7,559 nucleotides of DNA from Bacteroidota bacterium (lineage in GTDB: Bacteria > Bacteroidota > Bacteroidia > Chitinophagales > LD1), in the NCBI GenBank assembly GCA_003165135.1, contig PLSN01000389.1, positions 1 through 7,559 on the forward strand. The letters are read 5' to 3'. The position numbers were made by a program, and so were the translations under genes. The notes under the pieces were generated by a model that did no database searches, was not told where the DNA came from, and saw only the letters and a program-made list of their open reading frames with translations. Shown here one piece after another: positions 1 to 6,107 of this stretch (position 1 is its first letter; every line of letters starts with the position of its first letter).

Positions 1-332
1 GATATAGGTATAAAGGGACTATGAAAGATAGTATCGAAAATAATGTTGGTTGTAAATATAAATGTCCAACAACCGCAGAGTACATTTGTATTCCATGCAC
101 CCGACAAACAATTCAGCCTGATTTTAGCATCGGGCACCCCATCAAAATCAAGATCAATAAGGTAATTATCACTTCCACAAGCGCCTATATACTTTGAGGG
201 TGAATATATCTTATAAGCTATAGTATCAGTCGCTGTAGCAGCGATAGGAGCATTGGTCACTTTATCTTTCTTACAAGATGTAAATGACCCCAATGCAAAC
301 AACATCAGGCAAAAAATATATCCGATTTTCAT
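1..332 (-). CDS. Putative lipoprotein of unknown function (partial, 3' end outside window)
   Basis: I do not recognise this protein. Reading the minus strand from the ATG at 332-330 gives 110 open codons with no stop before the window edge, so the C-terminus is missing. Residues 1-20 form a lipoprotein signal peptide: Lys2, a hydrophobic stretch, then SFTSC with Cys20 as the likely lipidated residue. It is followed by KKDK, which resembles the charged segment after Cys in exported Bacteroidota lipoproteins, so an outer-membrane location is plausible. Residues 57-73 (YLIDLDFDGVPDAKIRL) have a D-x-D-x-D-G look, as in calcium-binding or FG-GAP-like loops, but one such segment assigns no function. 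Four further Cys (52, 75, 86, 88) could form disulfides. A second ATG 15 nt upstream (347-345) is followed by TGA after two more codons, so 332 is the usable start. It is divergent from rlmD. Confidence 0.72.
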   Translation of the reverse strand, partial: MKIGYIFCLMLFALGSFTSCKKDKVTNAPIAATATDTIAYKIYSPSKYIGACGSDNYLIDLDFDGVPDAKIRLNCLSGAWNTNVLCGCWTFIFTTNIIFDTIFHSPFIPI

Positions 333-360
333 AATTCAGATTTTCATAATTCAGATTTTG
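324..360. repeat. 15-bp direct tandem repeat over the lipoprotein start
   Basis: The unit gattttcataattca occurs at 324-338 and again, identically, at 339-353, followed by a third partial copy, gattttg (354-360). On the minus strand the repeat carries the ATG of the lipoprotein gene, so the start codon and the next two codons are duplicated. The outer copy reads ATG AAA ATC TGA, a three-codon open frame ending just before the real start and in the same frame. Confidence 0.9.
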
Positions 361-496
361 ATCAAGATACCCAAAACGCGATTTAGATTTAAAAATTGCT
401 CAAGAAAGGTACTTTAATGCCTGCAAAATCAATAGCAGGTATTATCTCTTATCTCAAGTCTCATATCTATTGTCTATTTCGTAAGTTTGCCGGGCA

Positions 497-1906
497 ATGA
501 AAAAAGAACAAAAGATCGTGCCCGATGTGGTCATCACGGCCATGGCATCCAAGGGCACAGGCATAGGCAAGGTAGACGGTAAGGTGCTATTCGTAGAGCG
601 TGCCGTACCCGGCGATACCTGCGATGTCCGACTCACCACTGATAAAAAGAAATACGGCGAAGGCGTGCTTCAGACCCTGACCGTCGCCTCCGATCTCCGT
701 ACAGAACTAAGCTGCCAGCACTTCGGCATATGCGGTGGCTGCAAATGGCAACACATAAAATATGAAGAGCAGCTGCACTTCAAAACACAAATAGTCGAAG
801 ATGCCCTCATCCGCATCGGCAAACTGACCATACCCGAAGTCAAGCCCATTATCGGTTGCGCATCGCCTTTTTATTACCGCAATAAACTGGAGTTTGGCTT
901 CACAGACCGCCGTTGGCTCACACAGGCGGAGATAGATTCAGGCGCGGAATACGACCGTCGTGGTCTGGGATTCCATGTGCCGGAGAGTTTCCTTGGGGTG
1001 CTGGACATAGAGCACTGCTGGCTGCAAGGTGATCCGTCGAATGGCATCAGGCTCGCGATAAAAAACTTTTGTCTCGCTAATGATTATTCTTTCTTCAATC
1101 TCAAAACGCAGGAAGGGCTGATGCGTAATGTGATGATCCGCACTACCTCGCTTGGCGAGATCATGGTGCTGGTGAGCTTCACTTCAAATGATGAAGAAAA
1201 AATAAAAGCCCTGCTCGATCATGTACTGAAAGAATTTCCATCGATCACCTCTCTCCAATATGTGATCAACGGCAAGAGAAATGACACCATATACGACCTG
1301 CCGACAGTGTGCTATCATGGCAAGGACCATATCACGGAGCAGCTCGGCGAATATAAATTTAAGGTCAATCCAAAATCATTCTTTCAGACCAACTCTGCCC
1401 AAGCCAAAGTGCTCTATGATGTGGCAAGGGACTTCGCAGGTTTGAAATCAGATGATGTAGTCTATGATCTCTACACCGGTGTGGGTAGTATCGCCATCTA
1501 TGTATCGGGACAGTGTAAACGTGTGGTCGGCATCGAACAAATAGAAGCGGCCATAGCAGACGCAAAAGAAAATGCTCAAAATAATAAGATAGACAATTGT
1601 TCCTTCTATGCGGGTGATGTACGGATGGTGCTGCAGCCGGACTTTATCGCTCAGAACGGCAAACCTAACGTCGTGATCACCGACCCGCCGCGCGCTGGGA
1701 TGCATGAGGATGTGGTAAAGACGCTTCTCACACTCGATGCGCCGCGCATCGTATACGTGAGCTGTAATCCCGCCACTCAGGCACGCGACCTGGAGCTGCT
1801 CTCAGTCAAATATGACATCATCAAAATACAGCCGGTGGATATGTTCCCGCAGACGACGCATATAGAAAATGTGGCACTGCTGGAACTGAAAGACAGACCC
1901 CTCTAA
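497..1906 (+). CDS. rlmD: 23S rRNA (uracil-C5)-methyltransferase, RlmD/RumA type
   Basis: SAM-dependent cytosolic enzyme that methylates C5 of a uracil in 23S rRNA (U1939 in E. coli numbering for RlmD). The 469 residues show the whole family layout. A TRAM RNA-binding domain covers about residues 8-62. Fe-S cluster cysteines are Cys73, Cys79 and Cys82 (CQHFGICGGC) with Cys174. The central RNA-binding region includes NPKSFFQTN (291-299). The SAM fold has DLYTGVGS (324-331) and GIEQ (345-348), followed by DPPRAG (396-401). The nucleophile is Cys423 in SCNP, and Glu457 in HIE is the likely general base. E. coli RlmD has 433 residues, so this one is slightly long. The ATG at 497 keeps the TRAM domain complete; the next in-frame ATG (542) would cut into it. 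No Shine-Dalgarno is visible. The last codons (RPL, stop) lie in a palindromic repeat. Family is certain; the exact uracil is not, since Bacteroidota members could be RlmC-like or modify two sites. Confidence 0.95.
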   Translation: MKKEQKIVPDVVITAMASKGTGIGKVDGKVLFVERAVPGDTCDVRLTTDKKKYGEGVLQTLTVASDLRTELSCQHFGICGGCKWQHIKYEEQLHFKTQIVEDALIRIGKLTIPEVKPIIGCASPFYYRNKLEFGFTDRRWLTQAEIDSGAEYDRRGLGFHVPESFLGVLDIEHCWLQGDPSNGIRLAIKNFCLANDYSFFNLKTQEGLMRNVMIRTTSLGEIMVLVSFTSNDEEKIKALLDHVLKEFPSITSLQYVINGKRNDTIYDLPTVCYHGKDHITEQLGEYKFKVNPKSFFQTNSAQAKVLYDVARDFAGLKSDDVVYDLYTGVGSIAIYVSGQCKRVVGIEQIEAAIADAKENAQNNKIDNCSFYAGDVRMVLQPDFIAQNGKPNVVITDPPRAGMHEDVVKTLLTLDAPRIVYVSCNPATQARDLELLSVKYDIIKIQPVDMFPQTTHIENVALLELKDRPL

Positions 1907-1926
1907 ATCTCCCCAAAGGGGAGACT
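1898..1926. repeat. Palindromic REP-like element at the end of rlmD
   Basis: A perfect 7-bp stem, TCTCCCC (1908-1914) and GGGGAGA (1918-1924), encloses a 3-nt AAA loop. It is preceded by CCCCTCTAAA, which supplies the rlmD stop codon, and followed by CTTAAA. No T tract follows, so it is a poor intrinsic terminator, although the hairpin could protect the rlmD mRNA end. From memory, near-identical strings are scattered in large numbers between genes of many Bacteroidota genomes, which suggests a dispersed repeat; I cannot confirm that here. Confidence 0.65.
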
Positions 1927-1941
1927 TAAATACAAGCTTCG

Positions 1942-2520
1942 ATGAAAGAAGATCAGACCATAGAGCACGAAGGCAAATTGTTTGAGAAGATCCAGTTTCA
2001 GGATGAGGTCGTATCAGGCAGGACGTTTAATGAATGTACTTTCAAGAACTGCCAATTGAATGGTTTGAGCTTTGTCAATTGCCATTTTACTGACTGCATA
2101 TTTGAGGACTGCGACCTATCACTGCTGAAGGTCAAGGGCAGTTTCTTCACACGGCTACAAATTACTCGCTGCAAGGCTATCGGCATACATTGGTTTGATA
2201 CAGGCAAACCCTTTACCGTTCAGTTCCTTGATTCCAATATCAGCTATTCAAGTTTCTTTGGCAAACCACTCAAGAAAACTAAATTCAAAAACTGTGTGGC
2301 GAAAGAAGTGGATTTTTCGGAATGTATTTTGACCGAAGCGGACTTCAGCGGCACCGATCTGGAGGGCGCGAGATTTTCTAATACGGATCTGTCTCTCGCA
2401 AATTTCAAAGAAGCAAGAAATTACTTCATCGATGTACAATTCAATAAGGTAAAAAAAGCAAAGTTCAGCCTGCCGGAGGCATTGAGATTGCTGGATGGGT
2501 TTGATATTGTGGTGGAGTGA
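1942..2520 (+). CDS. Pentapeptide-repeat protein (McbG/Qnr-like architecture)
   Basis: A 192-residue protein built almost wholly of pentapeptide repeats, predicted to fold as a right-handed quadrilateral beta-helix. Central Phe/Leu residues recur every five positions in two runs: F14, F19, V24, F29, F34, L39, F44, F49, F54, L59, V64, F69, I74; then F95, I100, F105, L110, F115, and F125 to F155. The second run is shifted by one residue, so a loop or bulge lies near 80-94. Cysteines often take the inward i-2 position (32, 37, 47, 52, 57, 77, 118, 128). The C-terminal cap, about 160-192, ends SLPEALRLLDGFDIVVE. No signal peptide or membrane segment is seen, so it is cytosolic. Size and layout recall McbG and Qnr, which mimic DNA and protect gyrase; that role is inference, since most such proteins have no known function. 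It starts 35 nt after rlmD. Confidence 0.88.
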   Translation: MKEDQTIEHEGKLFEKIQFQDEVVSGRTFNECTFKNCQLNGLSFVNCHFTDCIFEDCDLSLLKVKGSFFTRLQITRCKAIGIHWFDTGKPFTVQFLDSNISYSSFFGKPLKKTKFKNCVAKEVDFSECILTEADFSGTDLEGARFSNTDLSLANFKEARNYFIDVQFNKVKKAKFSLPEALRLLDGFDIVVE

Positions 2521-2527
2521 TGTTTTA

Positions 2528-2587
2528 CACGAAAAGCACGAAGGAATACAAAGAATAAATTCTCGCAAAAGCGCGAAAACGCAAAAG
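2528..2587. repeat. Degenerate short tandem repeats in the spacer before mutY
   Basis: Most of the 68-bp spacer is short A/G-rich units. Three 8-bp units, cgcaaaag, cgcgaaaa and cgcaaaag, lie end to end at 2564-2587 and stop one base before the mutY ATG. Before them are 9-bp units, cacgaaaag and cacgaagga (2528-2545), then atacaaag. From memory, cgcaaagacgcaaag-type and cacgaag-type strings are common intergenic repeats in Bacteroidota. No promoter motif of the phylum is visible in it. Confidence 0.7.
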
Positions 2588-2588
2588 A

Positions 2589-3647
2589 ATGAAAAGCAAC
2601 AAAGATTTTTCAGACACACTCCTCGATTGGAATCGAAGCTCCAACTACCGCCAGATGCCCTGGAAGGGTGAGAAAGACCCATATCTCGTCTGGCTGTCTG
2701 AGATCATCCTGCAGCAGACACGTGTCGAGCAGGGACTTCCGTACTTTGAGCGTTTTAAAAAGACCTATCCGACTGTCAGAAAACTCGCCGATGCTCCCGA
2801 AGATGATGTGATGCGGCTCTGGCAGGGACTGGGCTACTACTCCCGCGCGCGTAACCTCCACGCCACTGCAAAACACATAGCCTACGAACTGAAAGGTAAA
2901 TTTCCATCGATATACCACGACATCGTGAAGCTGAAAGGTATCGGGCCCTATACTGCTGCGGCTATCGCGTCATTTGTATTCGGTGAGCGGCAGGCCGTGG
3001 TAGACGGCAATGTGATACGGGTACTGTCGCGAGTGTATGGCATCGCTGAGCCATTTGACACGACAGATGGCAGGAAGCAATTCAATGAATTGGCGCAGAA
3101 ACTTATCAGCGCGGATTATCCCGGCGAGTACAATCAGTCCATCATGGACTTTGGTGCGCAGATATGTGTGCCGGCTAAGCCAAAATGCGGAGAATGCCCT
3201 TTCGCGGACAGGTGTGTGGCATATAAAGACAATCGTCAGGATGAGCTACCGGTGCGGGCGAAACGCATCATCAAGAAAGAGCGATTCTTCTACTATCTGG
3301 TACTGAAAAATGATAAAGAGATCATCATCTCTAAGCGCGGCGCAGGAGACATTTGGCAGGGTTTATATGAGCTTCCAATGATAGAATCAGCCAAACCGAT
3401 CCGAAAGAACCTCAAAAAAACCGTCAGCGACCATCTGGGCGTAGCATGTGAAATCTTAAATTATTCTAATATTTATACACAACAACTCACACATCAGACG
3501 ATCCAGTCGGTTTTTATTTTTGTTGATGGAATTGATTTTCAGCAGACTAATATAAACGGGGCTATCCGCGTGCCACTGAAAAAATTGCATACCTTTGGTT
3601 TCCCCAAAGTAGTGCATTTGTTTCTTTCTGAAATTTCTTTACTTTAG
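2589..3647 (+). CDS. mutY: A/G-specific adenine DNA glycosylase MutY
   Basis: Base-excision repair enzyme that removes adenine mispaired with 8-oxoguanine and so prevents G:C to T:A transversions. At 352 residues it matches the family (E. coli MutY has 350). The glycosylase domain (about 10-210) has MPWKGEKDPYLVWLSEIILQ (23-42) with catalytic Glu38 followed by QTRV. A helix-hairpin-helix LKGIGPYTAAAI spans 115-126, and VVDGNVIRVLSR (137-148) holds catalytic Asp139. The [4Fe-4S] ligands are Cys193, Cys200, Cys203 and Cys209, in the usual C-x6-C-x2-C-x5-C spacing. The C-terminal NUDIX-like domain (about 231-345), which recognises 8-oxoG, includes GDIWQGLYELP (253-263) and LTHQ with His302 near the position of the 8-oxoG-contacting loop. 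All key residues are present. The ATG at 2589 follows a tandem-repeat spacer without a clear Shine-Dalgarno. MutY next to ssb and gldE is usual Bacteroidota order. Confidence 0.97.
   Translation: MKSNKDFSDTLLDWNRSSNYRQMPWKGEKDPYLVWLSEIILQQTRVEQGLPYFERFKKTYPTVRKLADAPEDDVMRLWQGLGYYSRARNLHATAKHIAYELKGKFPSIYHDIVKLKGIGPYTAAAIASFVFGERQAVVDGNVIRVLSRVYGIAEPFDTTDGRKQFNELAQKLISADYPGEYNQSIMDFGAQICVPAKPKCGECPFADRCVAYKDNRQDELPVRAKRIIKKERFFYYLVLKNDKEIIISKRGAGDIWQGLYELPMIESAKPIRKNLKKTVSDHLGVACEILNYSNIYTQQLTHQTIQSVFIFVDGIDFQQTNINGAIRVPLKKLHTFGFPKVVHLFLSEISLL
3617..3647 (+). promoter_or_regulatory. Candidate Bacteroidota-type promoter for ssb
   Basis: TTTG (3617-3620), a 19-nt spacer, and TACTTTAG (3640-3647) fit the phylum's -33/-7 pattern TTTG-N19-TAnnTTTG with one mismatch in the -7 box. 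It lies inside the last codons of mutY and overlaps its stop. Transcription would start at about 3652-3654, leaving a leader of roughly 23-25 nt before the ssb ATG at 3677. It would let ssb be expressed more strongly than mutY. Confidence 0.45.
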
Positions 3648-3676
3648 GAATATTATTAATCAGCAAACACAAAACT

Positions 3677-4117
3677 ATGGTAAATAAAGTGACCCTGTTG
3701 GGCCGGTTAGGCAAAGACCCAGTGATAAAACATTTCTCTGACTCCAATGCGATAGCTGAATTTTCGCTCGCGACCACCGAAAACTATAAAGACAAAGAAG
3801 GTAAATGGGTGGAGGTAACTGACTGGCACAATATCAAACTACCTTCTAAATATATGGCCGAGAGCGCCGAGAAATACCTGAAGAAAGGAAGTCTGGTATA
3901 TGTAGAAGGCAAGATCAAAACCCGCTCATATGATGACAAGGATGGCAACAAAAAATACATCACTGAAATAGTCGTGGAGACACTGCGCCGCCTCGACAAA
4001 AGAGAAGGCGGACCATCAGGCGGCGGCGAACAGTCACAGAGCAATGCGCCGCAGCAGGAATATTCACAAAGCGAAAGTAAGTCAGCGTCAAATATAGACG
4101 ATGACCTGCCATTCTAA
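3677..4117 (+). CDS. ssb: Single-stranded DNA-binding protein SSB
   Basis: Binds and protects single-stranded DNA in replication, recombination and repair, normally as a tetramer. The 146 residues show an N-terminal OB fold (about 1-107), beginning MVNKVTLLGRLGKDP, with EFSLATTENY (28-37), TDWHNIKL (48-55), YLKKGSLVYVEGKIKTRSY (67-85) and YITEIVVETL (94-103). A short Gly/Ser/Gln-rich linker (about 111-138) follows, then the acidic tail IDDDLPF (140-146), which in this family recruits repair and replication partners. It is shorter than E. coli SSB (178) because the linker is short. One slight oddity is LPSKYMAESA (55-64), where homologues I remember have a W/F-R/G-x-LAE type segment; the fold is still clear. 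It lies 29 nt after mutY, with a candidate promoter of its own in the mutY tail. Confidence 0.96.
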   Translation: MVNKVTLLGRLGKDPVIKHFSDSNAIAEFSLATTENYKDKEGKWVEVTDWHNIKLPSKYMAESAEKYLKKGSLVYVEGKIKTRSYDDKDGNKKYITEIVVETLRRLDKREGGPSGGGEQSQSNAPQQEYSQSESKSASNIDDDLPF

Positions 4118-4135
4118 AAAAGACAATCCCCTTTT

Positions 4136-4154
4136 GGCGCTCTATATTTGCGCC
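4136..4154 (+). promoter_or_regulatory. Candidate -7 box inside a small inverted repeat before gldE
   Basis: TATATTTG at 4143-4150 matches the Bacteroidota -7 box TAnnTTTG exactly and is followed by C, as is common. It is framed by inverted arms GGCGC (4136-4140) and GCGCC (4150-4154). No good -33 TTTG lies 19 nt upstream, which weakens the call. A start near 4156-4158 would give a leader of about 28 nt to the TTG at 4185. The hairpin could also act as an ssb mRNA end, though no T run follows. Confidence 0.42.
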
Positions 4155-4184
4155 GGGAGTATTTTATAACTAAACACACAAGCC

Positions 4185-5558
4185 TTGGACCCCAGCGGAT
4201 CGGGACATTTACTCTTCAGTTGCTTGACAGTAACAATTAACAATCTCATAAACATGCCTACCCCGGGCGTGCTTATTTCATGTGTCATAGGTTTCCTGCT
4301 GGTGTTTTGTTCCGGCCTGATGTCAGGCTCTGAGATCGCTTTCTTTTCGATCACTCATGTCGAACGCGACGAGCTCCGCGAAAGCGAAGATGCTACAGAT
4401 AAACGCCTCATAAAACTGCTCGACAAGCCGCGCTACCTGCTATCCACCATTCTGATCGGCAATAACATTGTGAATATCGGAGTGATCGTAATTTCATACT
4501 TCATCATCACCAGCTTATTTAATTTCCGGGACATCACTATCGGTTCCTTTATCATACCGAAATCGGTTTTTGATTTTCTGGTGAACGTGCTGATCGTGAC
4601 TTTCTTTCTGGTGCTTTTTGGTGAAGCGATACCAAAAGTATATGCCTCACACAATAAGATGAAGATCGCAAAAGCGATGTCGAGTTTCTTCGTGATTTTG
4701 AATCGCATTTTTTATCCGCTTAACTATGTACTCGTTAGCTCTACCTCTGTGATAGAGCGTCGCATCAAGCGTCATAATGCTGAGATGGACATAGAGGAAA
4801 TAAACAAGGCCATTGAAATAACTGTCGAAAACCAGGAATCAGGCAATGATGTCAAGATGCTGAAAGGTATTGTACATTTTGGTAATCTGACCGTAAAACA
4901 GATCATGCGTCAGCGGATGGAAGTAGCTGCGGCTGACATCACCTGGGACTATGAGGAGCTGCTGAACTACGTACGCGACCAAGGCTACTCACGGATCCCC
5001 GTCTACTCAGAAAATATAGATCAGATCCAAGGCGTACTATATATAAAGGACCTGCTCGAGCACATCAATCAAAGCAAGACATTCGGCTGGCAGAAGCTGA
5101 TCAGGGACCCGCTGCATGCACCCGAGACCAAGAAGATCGACGATATGCTGCGAGAGTTTCAGGAGACGCGCACACACCTCGCTATCGTGGTGGATGAGTT
5201 CGGCGGGACATCAGGGATAGTGACACTTGAAGATATCGTAGAGGAAGTGATCGGTGATATCAAAGATGAGTTTGATGAATCAACTGATACCAATATCCGC
5301 AAATTGAACGACGATACATACATCATTGAGGGTGCTACCCCGCTGAATGATTTCACTAAGGCACTTAATCTGCAGGCAGATCATTTCGAAGATGTGCGGG
5401 AAGACTCAGAAACTGTGGCCGGACTGCTGCTGGAGCTCCGCGGACGCATTCCAAAGGCTGGAGATGAGATAGTCTATGAGCAATTTAGTTTCCGGGTACT
5501 GTCGGTCAAAAACAACCGTATAGAAAAAGTAAAACTGGAAATAGGGGGTGAGGGATAA
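4185..5558 (+). CDS. gldE: Gliding motility-associated protein GldE (CNNM/CBS/CorC membrane protein)
   Basis: Inner-membrane protein of the CorC/CNNM (HlyC/CorC) family; some relatives move Mg2+ or Co2+, while in Flavobacterium GldE is tied to gliding. The 457 residues give a CNNM/DUF21 membrane domain with hydrophobic segments at about 28-58, 85-110, 128-148 and 165-188. A CBS pair follows, at about 235-295 (GYSRIPVYSENIDQIQGVLY at 267-286) and 308-358 (VVDEFGGTSGIVTLEDIVEE at 335-354). A CorC_HlyC domain covers about 375-455 (EDSETVAGLLLELRGRIPKA at 406-425). I chose the TTG at 4185: the codons after it read DPSGSGHLL, and GldE homologues, as I remember them, begin MDP-x-x-S. The first ATG (4254, residue 24) would drop this conserved start. 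It lies 67 nt after ssb. Normally gldD would follow directly; here a toxin-antitoxin pair intervenes. Confidence 0.93.
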   Translation: MDPSGSGHLLFSCLTVTINNLINMPTPGVLISCVIGFLLVFCSGLMSGSEIAFFSITHVERDELRESEDATDKRLIKLLDKPRYLLSTILIGNNIVNIGVIVISYFIITSLFNFRDITIGSFIIPKSVFDFLVNVLIVTFFLVLFGEAIPKVYASHNKMKIAKAMSSFFVILNRIFYPLNYVLVSSTSVIERRIKRHNAEMDIEEINKAIEITVENQESGNDVKMLKGIVHFGNLTVKQIMRQRMEVAAADITWDYEELLNYVRDQGYSRIPVYSENIDQIQGVLYIKDLLEHINQSKTFGWQKLIRDPLHAPETKKIDDMLREFQETRTHLAIVVDEFGGTSGIVTLEDIVEEVIGDIKDEFDESTDTNIRKLNDDTYIIEGATPLNDFTKALNLQADHFEDVREDSETVAGLLLELRGRIPKAGDEIVYEQFSFRVLSVKNNRIEKVKLEIGGEG

Positions 5559-5612
5559 AAGATCAATGGCTTTTTTTAAATTTACATGCTTAACACAAAT
5601 CATAATTTGCGA

Positions 5613-5831
5613 ATGATCATCTTACTTACCATACACCCCAATTTTATCACTGATGCAAAAGGGAAAAAGATTTCAGTTATACTTCCCATAAAGGAATATC
5701 AAAGCATGATAGAAGACCTAGAGGATTTGGAAGATGTCAGGCTGTATGATGAAGCAAAAGCAGATAAAACGCCAACAATATCCGCTGATAAAGCATTTAA
5801 AACTATTGAATCAAAAAGAAAACGGAAATAA
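5613..5831 (+). CDS. Type II antitoxin (RelB/Phd-like) of the RelE-type toxin downstream
   Basis: A small charged protein, 72 residues from the ATG at 5613, identified mainly by position: its stop overlaps the start of a RelE/ParE toxin by one base (TAATG), a coupled arrangement usual for antitoxin-toxin pairs. It reads HPNFITDAKGKKISVILPIK (8-27), then EYQSMIEDLEDLEDVRLYDE (28-47), an acidic helix, and ends in a basic tail, ESKRKRK. The first part would be the DNA-binding and dimerising half, the rest the toxin-wrapping half. I have seen the LPIKEY-LEDLEDVRLYDEAK pattern in Bacteroidota antitoxins, but I am unsure whether it is best filed under RelB or Phd/YefM. An in-frame ATG at 5586 would add nine residues (MLNTNHNLR) that do not look like the family start. 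Inverted arms ATCAT (5599-5603) and ATGAT (5613-5617) over the start could be an autoregulatory operator. It is AT-rich (33% GC at 5641-5820). Confidence 0.82.
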   Translation: MIILLTIHPNFITDAKGKKISVILPIKEYQSMIEDLEDLEDVRLYDEAKADKTPTISADKAFKTIESKRKRK

Positions 5832-6085
5832 TGTCTTATCAGCTTACGATCAATAAGAAAGCTTTTCAGGCATTAGAGAAAATAAATGACCCGGATTATT
5901 CTAAACTTAAATCTGCTATATATTCTCTAGCAGATAACCCTCGCCCACATGGTTATAAAAAATTAAAAGGACGTAATGGATACAGAGTAAGAGTGGGAAA
6001 CTATCGAATTATTTACGAGATCTTTGATGACTTACTTGTGATAGAAGTAATAAATCTCGGCAACAGGAAAAACGTTTACGAATAA
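5831..6085 (+). CDS. RelE/ParE-family toxin
   Basis: An 84-residue toxin, probably a RelE-type mRNA interferase that cuts mRNA on the ribosome when the unstable antitoxin is lost. The fold is seen in order: an N-terminal beta strand (SYQLTINKKA), two helices (about 11-35, KAFQALEKINDPDYSKLKSA and ADNPRP), then the sheet core with LKGRNGYRVRVGNYRIIYEI (45-64) and LLVIEVINLGNRKNVYE (68-84). Residues matching RelE's catalytic and RNA-contacting positions are present: Arg52 and Arg54, Arg59 in the NYR motif, Arg79 and Tyr83. The gene is therefore probably intact and active. ParE-like gyrase poisons share the fold, but these basic and Tyr residues favour RelE. The ATG overlaps the antitoxin stop. 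GC is about 34% in the two lines counted, well below gldE. The gene ends 22 nt before gldD. Confidence 0.92.
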   Translation: MSYQLTINKKAFQALEKINDPDYSKLKSAIYSLADNPRPHGYKKLKGRNGYRVRVGNYRIIYEIFDDLLVIEVINLGNRKNVYE

Positions 6086-6107
6086 GACAAAAAACAACAC
6101 AATACAA

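Noticed and set aside
482..489. TAAGTTTG as a -7 promoter box for rlmD
   Set aside because: It matches TAnnTTTG but lies only 7 nt before the ATG, and there is no TTTG about 19 nt upstream; it would force an almost leaderless mRNA. Probably chance.
1908..1930. Intrinsic terminator after rlmD
   Set aside because: The hairpin is strong, but cttaaatac follows instead of a T run, and a co-directional gene starts 18 nt after the stem. Treated as a repeat.
2248..2682. 144-codon open frame on the minus strand
   Set aside because: It is antisense to the pentapeptide gene and the start of mutY, both clear genes, and its translation has no recognisable domain.
5602..5609. ATAATTTG-like string as a -7 box for the toxin-antitoxin pair
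   Set aside because: The TA and TTTG are one base too close, and no -33 element is found.
5586..5612. Antitoxin start at the upstream ATG (5586)
   Set aside because: The nine added residues (MLNTNHNLR) do not resemble the start of related antitoxins, while the Met at 5613 directly precedes the conserved segment. Not excluded.
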